Shown: positions 24,601 to 34,245, counted from the stretch's first letter. The stretch: DNA of 64,000 nucleotides from Macrocystis pyrifera (GCA_031763025.1 JASSKH010000032.1:3551001-3615000), one strand, 5' to 3'. Numbers and translations: made by a program. The notes: generated by a model not told the origin, from the sequence alone.

Positions 24601-25719
24601 AAATGAGCGGCATGGATGAGCCTCAACGTTGATTACTCATTAACTCCTTTGTCATGCCTATGGCTAGTGACACTATCGTTTGCCGTCCGACAACGAGACA
24701 TGAAAAACATATAATCATCCTTCGAAGAAGACACGCAGTATTAATATGTATGCTCAGACTACTATAATAACACACACAAACCACTGCGATCTGGTTCGAC
24801 GAGGTCGACGTCGGATAAGAGAGAGGTTGTTCCGCCTCTGTCTTTAATGTATAGGCATATGATAGCACGAGAAACTTGGGGGCAGTACGTACGTAGTGCT
24901 ACTACGGCGGTATCTAAGAATGATAGCGGTATCGTAGTAACATCACAGTGGTAGTGGTGATCTTCATCTGCCCAGCTTCTTCTGCTACCAGGGTGTTTGG
25001 GTGAACGGACTGGCAACGGCAGCACTCTCCTCCGACTGTAAGCAAGACGCGGGGATGAAAGCAGACCAGTGTTCACAGCAGCGACAACACACACACCAAT
25101 CTTCAAGCAGTAGTACTTCGTGCAGTAGCAGTATTAGTTCGAGGGAGTATATTATACTACTACAACACAGTTGTACTGTACAGCAGTAGTACTGTAAAAG
25201 TAATTAAAACCAAACAATGTGGTGAACATATGGTTTATATTAGGATTTTGGGTTTTTCGTCGGTAAATGAAAACTATCTCCCCCTCGAGTATATACTAGC
25301 AGTACCTGAAGAGTAATCCCGTCTTCCACGTAGAGTGCCTCAGTCAACAGCCACGTCCCCGTAGGCACGTCGCTCACATTGCCGGTGTCTGGGTCGACGG
25401 CGTACAAAGGAGCCTTGCCGTTCCGGTCGTCCCAGATCTCGGTGAGGTTTACGCAGCCGCCCCGAGTCCTTCCGTCCGCGGACTCCAGGTACAGCCGCTC
25501 GGAAGTCGAGGAGTATCGGAATGAGACCGACATGCTCGAGTTGCAGTCAGGCTTGGGTATCGCTTCGTTCGGTGACGCTGTATCTGCCGCTGCCGCCGCC
25601 ACCGCCGCCGCCGCTGCTGCTGCTGCTCCTGTTGTATCTGCTATCTTGATCGCTAGCAGCGCGCTCGTTAGAGCTGCACGCAGGGGTTGGAGTGTAATCG
25701 ATCTTCTTGTTGTTGCCAT
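12389..25719 (-). CDS. Mannuronan C-5-epimerase gene 1 (seven exons)
   Basis: Converts beta-D-mannuronate to alpha-L-guluronate within alginate, in the secretory path or cell wall. Predicted exons, 5' to 3': 25719-25306, 23522-23409, 19820-19605, 18545-18264, 17692-17614, 14530-14368 and 12698-12389. They total 1578 bases with one continuous frame (525 residues), and every intron is GT-AG. A signal peptide is followed by a poly-Ala linker, a Cys-bearing N-terminal domain, then a right-handed parallel beta-helix with many N-x-V-x-x-N coils. The catalytic YGFDPHDD lies at about residues 304-311. The start ATG at 25719 was preferred over the upstream one at 25812 because it puts the signal peptide at the N-terminus. 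The coding part is open, but introns of up to 3.6 kb are full of repeats. Gene 2 lies 26 kb upstream on the same strand. The family call rests on the catalytic motif and coil pattern. Confidence 0.88.
12850..13708. other. Intron 6 of epimerase gene 1, proximal part: no repeat recognised
   Basis: Non-coding sequence inside the gene's last intron. Apart from a repeat-E-like word near 13250 (GGACAATGTGCAGC) nothing is recognised. Confidence 0.4.
13709..14163 (+). mobile_element. MITE family M1, copy 4, split by a SINE
   Basis: The left part (13709-13797) has the M1 start ACGGGGGACCATATTGAATA and reaches GGTCCTATG; the last bases of the right end (GATCCCCCGTAA) resume near 14151. The SINE at 13801-14146 sits between them, so the MITE is the older of the two. 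Both lie in the last intron of epimerase gene 1. Confidence 0.65.
13801..14146 (+). mobile_element. tRNA-derived SINE family S, copy 1
   Basis: The head CCCCGGTGGCTTGGTAGGTGG resembles an A box and GGGTTCAAGTCTCACC a B box, the internal pol III promoter of tRNA-derived SINEs. The body runs through GAAAATCGACGAGCAG and GGCACGTACCGGGGGG to an A-rich tail. It matches 31851-32165 and 57098-57444. Confidence 0.8.
14368..14530 (-). CDS. Epimerase gene 1, exon 6
   Basis: A 163-base exon coding NYVHDNGNSGMAMLETFNVT and on to CDNVISNTT, further beta-helix coils. The acceptor is TACAG|GCAAC and the donor ACGAA|GTGAGA. Confidence 0.85.
15430..15545 (+). repeat. Dispersed repeat D, copy 1
   Basis: Shares GAATTGACCGGGATCCTTAA, a CGTCGGAAT-like word and GTCGGTTGCACTTTTAGC with 34975-35130. 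Confidence 0.5.
15940..17360 (+). mobile_element. Broken LINE (second family) in intron 5 of epimerase gene 1
   Basis: RT blocks are recognisable: NYRGTPLVA near 16060, LPEEQCGLCPARSTVDKLLV near 16162, LQKAYGSVNRD near 16290, GLRQGCVLS near 16450, and the catalytic box MRYADYAGIVS near 16640 (YADD in living relatives). The C-terminal part TQCESVPS and WAQCL follows near 17150-17330. Several stops and frame changes show it is dead. Neither an endonuclease domain nor a tail is seen. It lies opposite to the host gene's direction. Confidence 0.85.
17614..17692 (-). CDS. Epimerase gene 1, exon 5
   Basis: A 79-base exon coding GNEVYGGSAISVGIFLHRS and on to DAIVK, ending in phase 1 at AAAG|GTGAGG. 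The acceptor is CCTCAG|GGAAAC. Confidence 0.85.
17985..18195 (+). repeat. Polypurine tract (GGA/GAG-rich) in intron 4
   Basis: About 200 bases almost all A and G, including runs of G at 18002-18010 and 18157-18168, directly beside exon 4. It could form triplex DNA. The Glu/Gly-rich open frame is a composition effect. Confidence 0.6.
18264..18545 (-). CDS. Epimerase gene 1, exon 4 (catalytic)
   Basis: Codes 94 residues, including GYGFDPHDDSDFLTIHDN, the active-site coil of the AlgG/AlgE-type epimerases, and HGIIASKRCNGVSIQ. The acceptor is CCAG|GTCC and the donor CAG|GTGAAA. By eye it is about 84% identical in protein to the matching exon of gene 2. Confidence 0.92.
19605..19820 (-). CDS. Epimerase gene 1, exon 3
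   Basis: Codes 72 residues from VFAWDTDRNTVDDYEADGRS to ESYGLTWK, leading into the beta-helix. The acceptor is TGTCAG|GTA and the donor AAG|GTGGGG. No counterpart was found near gene 2. Confidence 0.85.
19862..20029 (-). mobile_element. Repeat family A, 5'-truncated copy
   Basis: Minus-strand 3' end next to a G-rich run (19838-19860). The body matches the last ~165 bp of the family, up to the CACATGAAGGG region. It sits in intron 2 of epimerase gene 1, just upstream of exon 3. Confidence 0.65.
20030..20093 (-). mobile_element. Tiny repeat A 3' end between G runs
   Basis: Only the last ~35 bp of family A (GTACTCGATATCATGCATGG...GACCATA on the plus strand) are present, bounded by a G-rich run on the left and 27 G (20067-20093) on the right. 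Confidence 0.6.
20320..20852 (-). mobile_element. Repeat family A, full-length copy
   Basis: Matches the whole 520-bp family in minus orientation, from the 3' end near 20320 to the head GCCAACCCGGC near 20820. It is bounded by G runs at 20310-20319 and 20853-20873. More diverged than the copies at 1651 and 43111. Lies in intron 2 of epimerase gene 1. Confidence 0.65.
20880..21764. other. Intron 2 sequence, nothing recognised
   Basis: Mixed-composition intron DNA without supported repeats or exons. Confidence 0.4.
21765..22410. repeat. Degenerate array with CCATGG palindrome core
   Basis: About 14 CCATGG sites occur in ~640 bp (for example near 21769, 21845, 21908, 22013, 22049, 22088, 22136, 22224, 22237, 22289, 22333, 22345, 22363, 22399). 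They are joined by related words (CCGTGGGAC, TCGTGGTAC, CCGTGGAAC) at roughly 10-12-base spacing. The core matches that of the array at 44.8-48.1 kb. It lies in intron 2 of epimerase gene 1. Confidence 0.65.
22909..22926. repeat. Perfect 18-bp palindrome
   Basis: AGGTATCACGTGATACCT is self-complementary along its whole length with CACGTG at its centre. It may be a protein-binding site or chance; it lies inside an intron. Confidence 0.4.
23409..23522 (-). CDS. Epimerase gene 1, exon 2
   Basis: Codes 38 residues from VYGTSAGGDADELRLLS to LDFLSTK. The acceptor is TTCAG|GTG and the donor AAG|GTACAC. Both ends are phase 0. Confidence 0.8.
23640..23700 (-). repeat. Dispersed repeat E, copy
   Basis: Shares GACGTTGAAGCTCAT and CGGATGGCAAAC with the minus-strand copy at 30395-30505 and, reversed, with 28884-28985 and 35438-35530. 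Another partial match lies near 24620-24690. Confidence 0.5.
23918..24020 (-). mobile_element. MITE family M1, copy 5
   Basis: Ends ACGGGGGACCATAGTAAATA and TTAACTATGGACCCCCGTAA, with the family interior reversed. Lies in intron 1 of epimerase gene 1. Confidence 0.75.
24111..24217 (+). mobile_element. MITE family M1, copy 6
   Basis: Ends ACGGGGGACCATAGTAAACA and TGTTTACTATGGTCCCACGT. It sits about 90 bp from copy 5 in the opposite orientation. Confidence 0.75.
25306..25719 (-). CDS. Epimerase gene 1, exon 1
   Basis: Encodes residues 1-138: a basic N-terminus, hydrophobic signal segment (LRAALTSALLAIKIA), a run of Ala coded by GCC/GCT triplets, then a domain with two Cys (PKPDC..., GGCVNL). 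It ends ...GITLQ at CAG|GTACTG, phase 0. Confidence 0.8.
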
Positions 25720-25819
25720 TTCTTCAAGTGTGCCGCGGGCCCCCGTATGGGTGTGTCGCGTCTGGCTCCGTTTGTGCAGCAGAAGGGGTGGTGGTGGGTC
25801 GGGAGGGATCAAGGGTGTG

Positions 25820-26070
25820 GTGTGCGTCGCCTGATGATGCGGTCGCTTGAGAGGTAGGAGTCGTCTGAGAGGACAAGGGGAGAGGGGTGGAGGGTGGGGG
25901 TACTACTACAGGACAGTAACTATTAATTATGAATACTCGCGTCGTAGAAAAACCGTTCGCGTGTTTGTATGAAGGAGTGGCTGGGAACACAAGCGAATCG
26001 TTGTGAATGACCCATGTATGTATGTTGCAGCTCGGTCAACATAACGTATGTAATACGTTCCCGTGAAATT
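25820..26070. promoter_or_regulatory. Upstream region of epimerase gene 1
   Basis: The presumed promoter of the minus-strand gene lies here. It is G-rich next to the start codon (25790-25910), but no TATA box or known brown-algal element can be named from the sequence. Confidence 0.25.
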
Positions 26071-26139
26071 GCGGACGGAACTTTAAGGACCGCTGGGGTA
26101 TATGTATGAATTCCGAACGGTCCTTATACTTCCGTCCCG
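26071..26139. repeat. Hairpin-forming inverted repeat
   Basis: GCGGACGGAACTTTAAGGAC at 26071 pairs with GGTCCTTATACTTCCGTCCC ending near 26138, separated by a 25-base loop. It may be a small MITE or a transcript hairpin upstream of epimerase gene 1. Confidence 0.55.
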
Positions 26140-28581
26140 AATGGTGCCTGGTACAGCAGTAGTATGATATACCAGGTACCAGGTTAAAAAATATCTGCAT
26201 GTAGTAAGTGCGTACGTACGTGCCTCGTAAAGAACGATTGAGCGTATACGCGTATATACTGCTTGCTCTTCACCGAGACCTGCATTTTTTCTCCTTGTTT
26301 TTCTCTCTCCATTTATTATCTTCGCACTTATTACTTCCTCTCTCCCGCCTATTTAAATTACCAGTAGTCTTGAGTCAGGTCCGGGATCTCACAGGAAAGC
26401 AAGTTTTTTTTGTCCTACCCTCCTCCCCACCCCACAATAGGAAGGTATATATACCGGTAGAGCTCATACATTGTACTGCTGGTATTCATATTTATATATG
26501 TACCTGGTACCTGGAATATATTTTTGAAAGCTGAAATGGTGCTAACTGGATCGGCGTTTGAGCGTTATTTTAGCTTCCTGTAGACTAAGTACGCCCACCA
26601 CAGGGTATTAACGTACCGATTACTGTGAATGCGTACGGCACACACGTACTGCTGAAATATAGAGAGTCAGCCAATCGGAGCAACGGATATTGTACAGGCA
26701 GGCGTGGTTCCAATAATAGCTGAAACCGAAATTTTCGTTGGAAGTATGCACGTGAATGTTTTCTCTTTTTTTGGGCGCCTAAAAGAGAAGCATCGAGACT
26801 TTTGAAGGAGAATGGACCAAATGGTTTTAGCAGGAGGTCTCAACTAATAATCCAACATTTACTCCAAAATGCCGATGAATGTGCTGAAGAATGCTACTAC
26901 CGGGTAACCGCTGTATGAGTACAACTCTACCAGGTAGACAACAGCAGTACTGCTGTAGCAATAGTATAGTAGTTTCCTCCCTTTCTTTCGTGCGTGTGAA
27001 AAAAAATGCCTCTCAACGTCTTTGCGCGCTCGTTCGCCGTTTGAGCTTGTTGGAACTTCATGACATCATTCGGCGGAGGAAGAGGATCCCAGCTAGTTGC
27101 TGCTTTCATCGTGTCCTTTGCGAGCTGTGGTGATACTGAATACATACATACATACATAGCATGCTTCACGCTGCGAAATATACATGCTGCATGAAGTGTG
27201 ATCTGGTCCAAAGTTCAAAGGGTATATCGCACGGCACACAAACAAACAAGGATTGCTTTACACAGACAGACGCACTTTGTTGGTTGCCTCTTTGTATCTA
27301 CCCTCATTTTGTTTTCTTCTTGCCCCCCGTCTCGTCTTCTTGTGACGTCCCTTTGCTGGTCCATCAGCTGGCTATATCATAGGACAGGACTGATCGTACC
27401 AGCAAGCATGGCCCAGCAAGCAGCAACCTTGTCCTCGGGATTCGGCCTGCGCCCTGAGCGCATGTTTTTTGTTTGCTTCGTTTTCCTTTCGTTTTTTTTT
27501 TTCCCGTTCTTTCCTCTTTTCGTGTCCTTCTTTTTCCCTTTTCCCTTTTTCCTTTGACTTTTTCGAGTGTACGTCCAATACGGTATCCGTGGATCCGATG
27601 TGTTCCTGGGTGAAATTTGGTTGCTAGTGATACGGGATGGTACCGTTTTCCTTACGGATTGGAGGTATCCTGCCGTGTGCACTATTTCGTAGATGTACGT
27701 TTTTTTGCCATCGAGATGCATCTTGTTTCAGATTGCTTTGTGGCCACAGGCACGATTCCAGGGAAGACAGCTATTAATAATAGTGTGAGAACATAATTCA
27801 TCAGTACCCAGCGCTCACCAACTCAACGCAGGAGGTATATAGGGGATTGCAGTGCGCCACAGCAGCGTAGGGGATTGGTCGGATTGGCGCCCTCAAGTGG
27901 TACTGCAACAGCAGCACGGTGGTAGAACTATAGTACAACGCAATGCGGAAAACGATGCAGCACACATACATGCACCTAGATCGCATCGGGCGGACGAGCT
28001 GATCACAACCGGTAGTTCGCCGGCCAGCCACCTCGCGGCCACCTGCGAGCTACCACTCCGGGTGCCTGTCAGTGTGAGGATCGCTTGGTTTCCTTATTGG
28101 TGTTCAAAGGGCTCTTCTAATTCCGACCAGATATAACAGCCATATATGTGTAGAAGATTGAAAAGAGCGGTGGGGGTGCTGTCCAAGCGAATCTTCTATC
28201 GGCACACGATATCATTGAAAAGTATCGAGCACCGCAGCAGCAGGTGTGCCGTGACGCTCATGATCCATGGTGTGATAGTGTACATACAGCAGTTTCAACT
28301 TTTATGTGTAGGGGTGTGCGGCTCGAAATAGCGAGAAATACGACACGCCACCGCCGGTTAGTAAATAAAACCAACGCCGCATTGGAGGCGATAGAGGTTC
28401 TCACCCTAAGACTCCAATGTCCCCCCAAGGTATGTGATGCAGTACTCAACGGGACAAACATATGAATACCTCACTTTTTTTCCCCCCCAAATGTGATACC
28501 TCTATCGCAGAACGCCTCCGGGATGCCATCCTGACAAAATGAGGATATCCCAAGAATACTGAAAGCTCAATATATGCTATC
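26140..28581. other. No gene seen; T-rich tract and short repeats
   Basis: Contains scattered TACCAGGTACC and CAGCAGTACTGCTG words (26150-26510, 26941), a polypyrimidine tract (27478-27560), and a possible but unidentified open segment at 28320-28429 ending in AAG|GTATGT. None is recognised as a known protein. Confidence 0.35.
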
Positions 28582-28682
28582 ACGGGGGTCTATAGTTAAC
28601 AGGACCTATGGCATACATAAAAACCTATATATTTAGGTATTTTTACTAACAATATTTGGTCCTGTTTACTATGGTTCCCCGT
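28582..28682 (+). mobile_element. MITE family M1, copy 7
   Basis: Ends ACGGGGGTCTATAGTTAACA and TGTTTACTATGGTTCCCCGT. The interior holds ATAAAAACCTATATATTTAG as in other copies. Confidence 0.75.
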
Positions 28683-28883
28683 AATAGTAATAGGGAAAAA
28701 AACGCCCCCCCGCCCCCACGTCGGTGGGATCACAGTGAAGGAGGTATTAATAGTACTGAAACGAATGTAAGAGGCCGGAGATAAATCGAATGGAGAGGCT
28801 TGCGAACTAATGAAATAACTTTTTATTCGGGCAGACTGACAGGAAAGCATGCATGTGAAGACAAGGGAATGAACGTGGGCTTT

Positions 28884-28985
28884 TGCCATCCGACAATGTG
28901 CAGCATGTATGTGGGCTTCACCGTTGATCAATAAAAAATCAAATTCTGAAAGAACAAATCCCTCGATACATAGGAAAACCTTCTA
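28884..28985 (+). repeat. Dispersed repeat E, copy
   Basis: GCCATCCGACAATGTGCAGC, then GTTGATCA and CTGAAAGAACAAA, shared with 35438-35530. Confidence 0.55.
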
Positions 28986-29988
28986 TGTACCGCCAAAGAC
29001 GGGGACCCACATGAAACGAATACTTGGTGTGTAATCAGATCACACCTAAATGTGATAGCGGAGCAGAGAAGACTAAATCTGGTAAATATTATCTCGCCCC
29101 ACACGAGACCATGGCAGCAATAGAAATTACTTGTGTGCTCAAATTCCATGTTGTTGGTATGACGTCTGCGACCATTTATTTCGTGCTTTGCGGTGGCCTG
29201 TGTGAGATTCTTTTTTCGCTATCGCCTGGACTCAAATTCGACGAGCCTATTTTATAAGAAACTAAGAAAGCCTATTATAATTGAAGCCCTCTCCAGCCTC
29301 CGGAACACAAGGTATTGGAGTACACAAATTATATACCATAAAATAATACCGAAAATACCGCCAGTAGATCCAGTAAGTAGAAGGGTAGGAATGAGGAGAG
29401 CGCAACATATGCCTTGAGGTGGTCTAACTCCAGACTGCGTTTGGCTACTACGGCGTTGGCGGTTCTTTCATTGGAGGAGATGTATAGGTTGTATGCATGT
29501 GTTGAGCTTGACTGCTTGGGACCATACTTCGCGCTCCTCATTATTACCGTTCTTGTAGCGATCGCTTTACAACTGCTCCCACGTCTGTGGGCAAACACTG
29601 AACGGAAAAACAGTGGGACATAAACAGACACGTCATATTATTCCCACCATATAGGCCTACGAGTACAACAACAGCAACACACACTATTAATAACAATATG
29701 TACGACAGCAATTTTTGCCAATTCAATACATATGTACATGGACAAGTTGCTTGCTATTAGTGTGGGACAGCAAGATCACGCGTAGGATTCTCTCACCCTT
29801 CGCAGCCCAGGCCAACAACAATACTACAAGTAGTTTTATTAGTGAAACGCGGCCGCGGTCAGGAGTCAGTTGACAGCAGTAGAACCATTATGTAAGGGGG
29901 AATGAATGCATTGTTGGTATAATTTTGTGCCAAGTGTTCAGATCTGCGATTGAAAGAACCTTCCATGTTTCATGTCATTGAATTCTAA

Positions 29989-30279
29989 TTATTTCTTCAT
30001 GTATATGTGGATGATACTATTCGAATAAGAGCTGCACGCTGTATGGTGGCAAAAGGAATATCAACACTCCCAAAAAAGGTGAACACTATTGGTAGTGAAA
30101 AACGAACCAGTGGGGAGGGTTTCTTGGCGTATTTTGATTCTGGGAAAGTGTATTTACTTGATTTAAGTAAGCTCCCTGAAGCAAACCCTCCTTGTCTGGT
30201 CTCAAAAATGTGCAGTGGGGTGTCGATTGTTTTACCTCGGTTCGATGAAGCGATTGTGCTCAATTTGGAGGCGGCTTAA
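29989..30279 (+). CDS. Unrecognised open segment, about 90 codons
   Basis: Open from a stop at 29986-29988 to a TAA ending at 30279. The first ATG is at 30043 (MVAKGISTLPKKV). The composition is AT-richer than the epimerase exons and looks protein-like, with an even residue mix and the stretch GFLAYFDSGKVYLLDLS. No family is recognised, no splice sites decide its limits, and it could be a decayed mobile element or chance. Neighbours are non-coding. Confidence 0.25.
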   Translation, partial: LFLHVYVDDTIRIRAARCMVAKGISTLPKKVNTIGSEKRTSGEGFLAYFDSGKVYLLDLSKLPEANPPCLVSKMCSGVSIVLPRFDEAIVLNLEAA

Positions 30280-30394
30280 AAATGGAATGTAAAAAGCACG
30301 TACCAGGTACATCTTGAGACGGAGGAGGAAGCAAGGATAACAAAATAGAGTATTGCAGATAAAGCATATGGCGGGAAGTGACATAGAATGTAGC

Positions 30395-30505
30395 TAGACC
30401 TCAGCATAGGTTTCCTTTATTTCCGTCGTATTCTTCTCTCAGGAATTTGTTGAGTGATCACAACGTTGAAGCTCATGTTGTACCCTGCCGGATGGCAAAC
30501 CCAAT
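30395..30505 (-). repeat. Dispersed repeat E, copy
   Basis: Minus-orientation copy with CAGGAATTTGTTGAGTGATC, ACGTTGAAGCTCATG and CCGGATGGCAAAC. Confidence 0.55.
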
Positions 30506-30892
30506 AACGGGTTTTTGGTACGTGCTTGCTAGGGAGTGCTCAAGGAGAGGGGAGTGGTCGTTTTTTGGTGCATGAGATGGAGGGGGGTGTTGGTTGTGGT
30601 AGTCTTCATGTGCGTCACATGGGTTTTGATTTGTCGTATGATCCTGCTGCGCTTTGGTTCTGGAGAGTTGTTCACTTTCTGTTCCTCAGTCTTTTTTCGA
30701 ACAACACTACATATTTTCGGATGGCAAGTATTATTATTATAGTTATAATTGTGCAATAGTCTTGGTATATCGCTTTCGTGGTTAAGCGATGCGAGTCAGT
30801 GCAAAACCTATTTTCCTGGCACCAAGCTACGTCATGTAAAATATTAAAACGACCACGACAACAAGTCTGACAATAGCAACATATATAGTGTT

Positions 30893-31142
30893 CACATCGC
30901 CACCACCATAACCAATAGCAGCAACCACCACCACCGCCATCACCACAGCAATAACCTTCTGCTGCTGCCGCATAGCTGCTGGCGGGGGTGAGGACGATCA
31001 TCTCTGGTACCTTGCTGGGACCTGGTACCTGGTACTTACCTGGCTTTCCAGTGAACATACAGCAAATATATTACTATGGATGCCCACAACCACCACCATA
31101 ACCAGAAGAAACAACCACAACCACCACCGCCATCACCAGCAG
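30893..31142 (+). repeat. Direct duplication of a CCA-rich ~65-bp segment
   Basis: 30896-30960 and 31085-31142 both read CACCACCATAACCA, then ACCACCACCGCCATCACCA. Between them lie repeated ACCTGGTACCTGGTAC words (31018-31040). Confidence 0.5.
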
Positions 31143-31850
31143 CGACAAGTTTCTGCTACACTTGATGGTGCTTGGCTGGTGGTGGAGGTGGTGGTGCTTG
31201 GCTTGAGTATGGTTGTTAGTGCTCTTCGGTCACCACCTGCTACCTGGTTTGCTGTGGAATAGGTGTGCTTGCTTCTCCCAGGACGACACACCTTGTACCT
31301 GATAAGTAGACCATTCAACATGACCAAGCTTGGCGAACTCGAGAGACAGCTTTGAACACGAGCAAAGGAGGATGAATATGCTTTTGTCGGGGCTTCAGAG
31401 ACCCCACCCGCTACTAAATCAGTGGTGTTTTTAGTCGCGCATGGTGACAGCAGGCGACTTATGGATCATGTGATACGAGTATCAGAGCGAGGGTGAATGA
31501 TATATGCTCAGAAAAGATTAAACGTAGCAACCGCACTGCCACTATAGATCAGCCGCAAATTGTTGCGGCCACGACGACCAGCTCGGCGCAAGTACAAGCT
31601 GCAATACCGTATGCCAACATGTGAAACAAGGGTGCCGGACATGCAGGCGCGGGGAGAAGAGTGCGTTTGGAGTTAGAATGGCATTTGCGCCACTCCAACT
31701 TGCTATGATAAACTGGCCATCAAGTGTTCTTTGGGCATCATACAATCTACAGCACGGTATGTTAAAATCGATAGATATTCAATGTGTTTCAGGTTCACTT
31801 CAACCTGTGCGAATGTGCCAGCACAGACGCGTGCTACGATGGGGAGATGC
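31143..31850. other. No gene seen
   Basis: No supported exon, RNA gene or repeat. Confidence 0.35.
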
Positions 31851-32165
31851 CGGCGTCCCCGGTGGCTTGGGAGGTGGACGGCGTGCCCATTAAAATCAAT
31901 TTTATGGGTTCGTGTCTCACTGATTACATACTCGTAGTGACTTTTTCTTGCGTACGAATTGATTAACGGAAAGCGCAAGAAGAGCGTGAGCAACATTCGA
32001 TGAAAATCGACGAGCAGCGGGAATACTGAACCCTACCAGCGAAAACAATGAAGGCACGTACCGGGGGGAAGAAAAGACGACGTCTGTGACCACGGCTTGC
32101 CCAGAAGAAGATTGGTGAGGGTAAAGCCTCCTACAAGTCAAGGTGGAAAGTAAAAGTGAGGACAA
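31851..32165 (+). mobile_element. tRNA-derived SINE family S, copy 2
   Basis: Head CGGCGTCCCCGGTGGCTTGG, B-box region GGGTTCGTGTCTCAC, then the shared body. The A tail is short or lost. More diverged than the copies at 13801 and 57098. Confidence 0.75.
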
Positions 32166-32739
32166 ATACATGTAAGTACGATTTTTCGATGCCAGCACCC
32201 AGTTCGCACTCTTCTCCTTATGCCGAAACGGGAAAGGCTACACTACTCCGCGGCGTTTGACAGCCCATGGCGGTAAGAGTGTGGGAATATGGGCTGGGGT
32301 GGCCGGTCTCATTCTCCGCTGTAGCGCGTGCGGTGAGGGTTGGGCGGTGCACAAAGGGAACTACCGACTCCGGCTATTTTGCGTTCGAAAACACGAGTTT
32401 TCCGCAAAAACGTTGAGATTCGTAGGCTCGCATATGGTCGCCAAACGAGCGTCGCGAGCCTCTTTGGCTGCCGTACACGGCGGGCAACCAGGCTCCGTGA
32501 GGTAGAGAAGATGGAGTCGTCGGTTTCGACCGAGATGAAGGAGCTTTCGCCGCAGGAGGACAGGTACGGTGTTGTAGGTACAAACAGTGTCCACGATTTT
32601 GTTTTTGTACGCGCAGCACGCAGTGTCACATGAAGCGTGGAGGTCCGGTTGTGTTGTGAAGGCCTTTTTGTTTTTGCTCATGCAACTGCCAAGAAAACAA
32701 GACGTTACAAACGAGCACGCGTGCGAGTCACAAAGAGGA
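32166..32739. other. No gene seen
   Basis: Several open frames overlap here on both strands, none with a recognisable product or splice sites. Confidence 0.35.
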
Positions 32740-34245
32740 GCGACGACGTCGTCGTGTTTAGTTTACACCCTCACGCAGCTTCCCTCACGGAGTAGATCAG
32801 CCTGCAGTATGTTTCGTTGCTGACCCTCGAGTGTGGGTTTATGCCTTTCCTCGTCGTGCCCCACCGAACTCCCTTGTCCCGACTGCTGTGCCGGAGCGGC
32901 CTCGGGCGTGCGTGATGTACTGCTTGTATCTGCTGCTGCCGCAGCTGCTGCTCTGCTGCCACTGCTGCTGCTACGTACCACCGCTGCTGTGCTGTTCTGA
33001 TGTTGCTGCGCACGCAGCTCTCCTCATGGAGTAGGTCAGCCTGCGATATGTTTCGTAGCTGAACCTCGAGGGCGCGGCTTTTCATTCCTTTATTTTCATT
33101 TATTTATTTCAATATCATTTTTACGTTCCAGCTTCTGGAGAAGCCGTGGCCACAGGTGTCGTCCCTCTGCCCCTTCCGGGTAGTGCCCTTTTTATCGCGC
33201 AAAGAGTTCAGCATTCCCAACGCTCACGATTACATATTGAATTTTGCGGACTCACGCTCTCGCGGTTTGGACTCGTCAAGGATTTCCGCAATAAAACGTC
33301 CCTACGAGCACGAGCACACACCCGATGAGACCCCAACCTACAAATGGATTATAGTAGGGACAAGAGTCACCCACGACATAGTAACTCCATCGGGTGCGCC
33401 ATTATACCTTTCTTCATCGTGACCCACCGTGCTCCGCTGCCTCGACTGTTGTGCCGAGGGGGGCCTCGGGCAGGCGTGATGTGGTACTGCTGCTGCTGCT
33501 TCTCCCGCTGCTCTGCTGTTCTGCTGCTCAGTTGCCACGCTGCTTCTGCTCCGCCGCTGCCCTGCTGCTGCTCCGCTGCTGCCCTGCTGCTGCTCTGCTG
33601 CTGCCCTGCTGCTGCTGCTTCTGGGCGTTGTGTTTCTTCTGATGTAACCGATGGCAAAAAAATAAGTTAAGAACGAGTACGTGTACGGATTACGACGAGG
33701 TACGTCGATGACGTCGTGCTGGTTCTACACCCTCACGCAGTTCTCCTCACGGAGTATGTCAGCCTGTAATATGCTTCGTGTTTGACCCTCGAGGGTGTAA
33801 TTATGCCTTTCCTCGTCGTGCCCCACCGTGCTTCCCTGCCCCGACTGCTGTACCGGGGCCCCCTCGGGTGTGCGTGATGTACTGTTTGCTGTTGCTGCTA
33901 CTGCCGTGGCTCTGCTGCTGCTGCTCTGCTGCTGCTGCTGCGGCTGCTACGTGCAGCTGCAGTGTTCTGTTCTTGCTGTTGTTGTTGTTGCTGCTGCTGC
34001 TGCAGCTGCTCACGCAGTCCCCCTCACGGAGTAGGTCGGCCTGAGATGCATTATCAGACCTTTCTGTGTCGTGCGTCACCGGGATTCCTTGCCTCGACTG
34101 TTGTGCCAGACGCAGCCTCGGGCGTGCACGATATGCGAGCGCTGCTGCTCCTGCCGCTGTTCTGCCGCTGCTCTGGTGCTGCTACTATGCATGTGTTGAT
34201 GCTGTGCTGTGCTGTTCTGCTGCTGGTGCTATGTCTGCGATATAC
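32740..34245 (+). repeat. CTG-cored tandem repeat, about four units
   Basis: Units of roughly 250-330 bp share CTCACGGAGTAGGTCAGCCT, TGACCCTCGAGGG, TATGCCTTTCCTCGTCGTGC, GACTGCTGTGCCGG and CGGGCGTGCGTGATGTACTG, then a variable CTG/GCTG stretch. Units start near 32764, 33380 (partial), 33728 and 34010. A non-matching 290-bp segment (33085-33375) interrupts the array. Confidence 0.7.

Noticed and set aside
29989-30279. Possible viral or retroelement protein because of a YVDD-like start
   Set aside because: Nothing downstream resembles reverse transcriptase or a known viral protein, so it is left as unrecognised.
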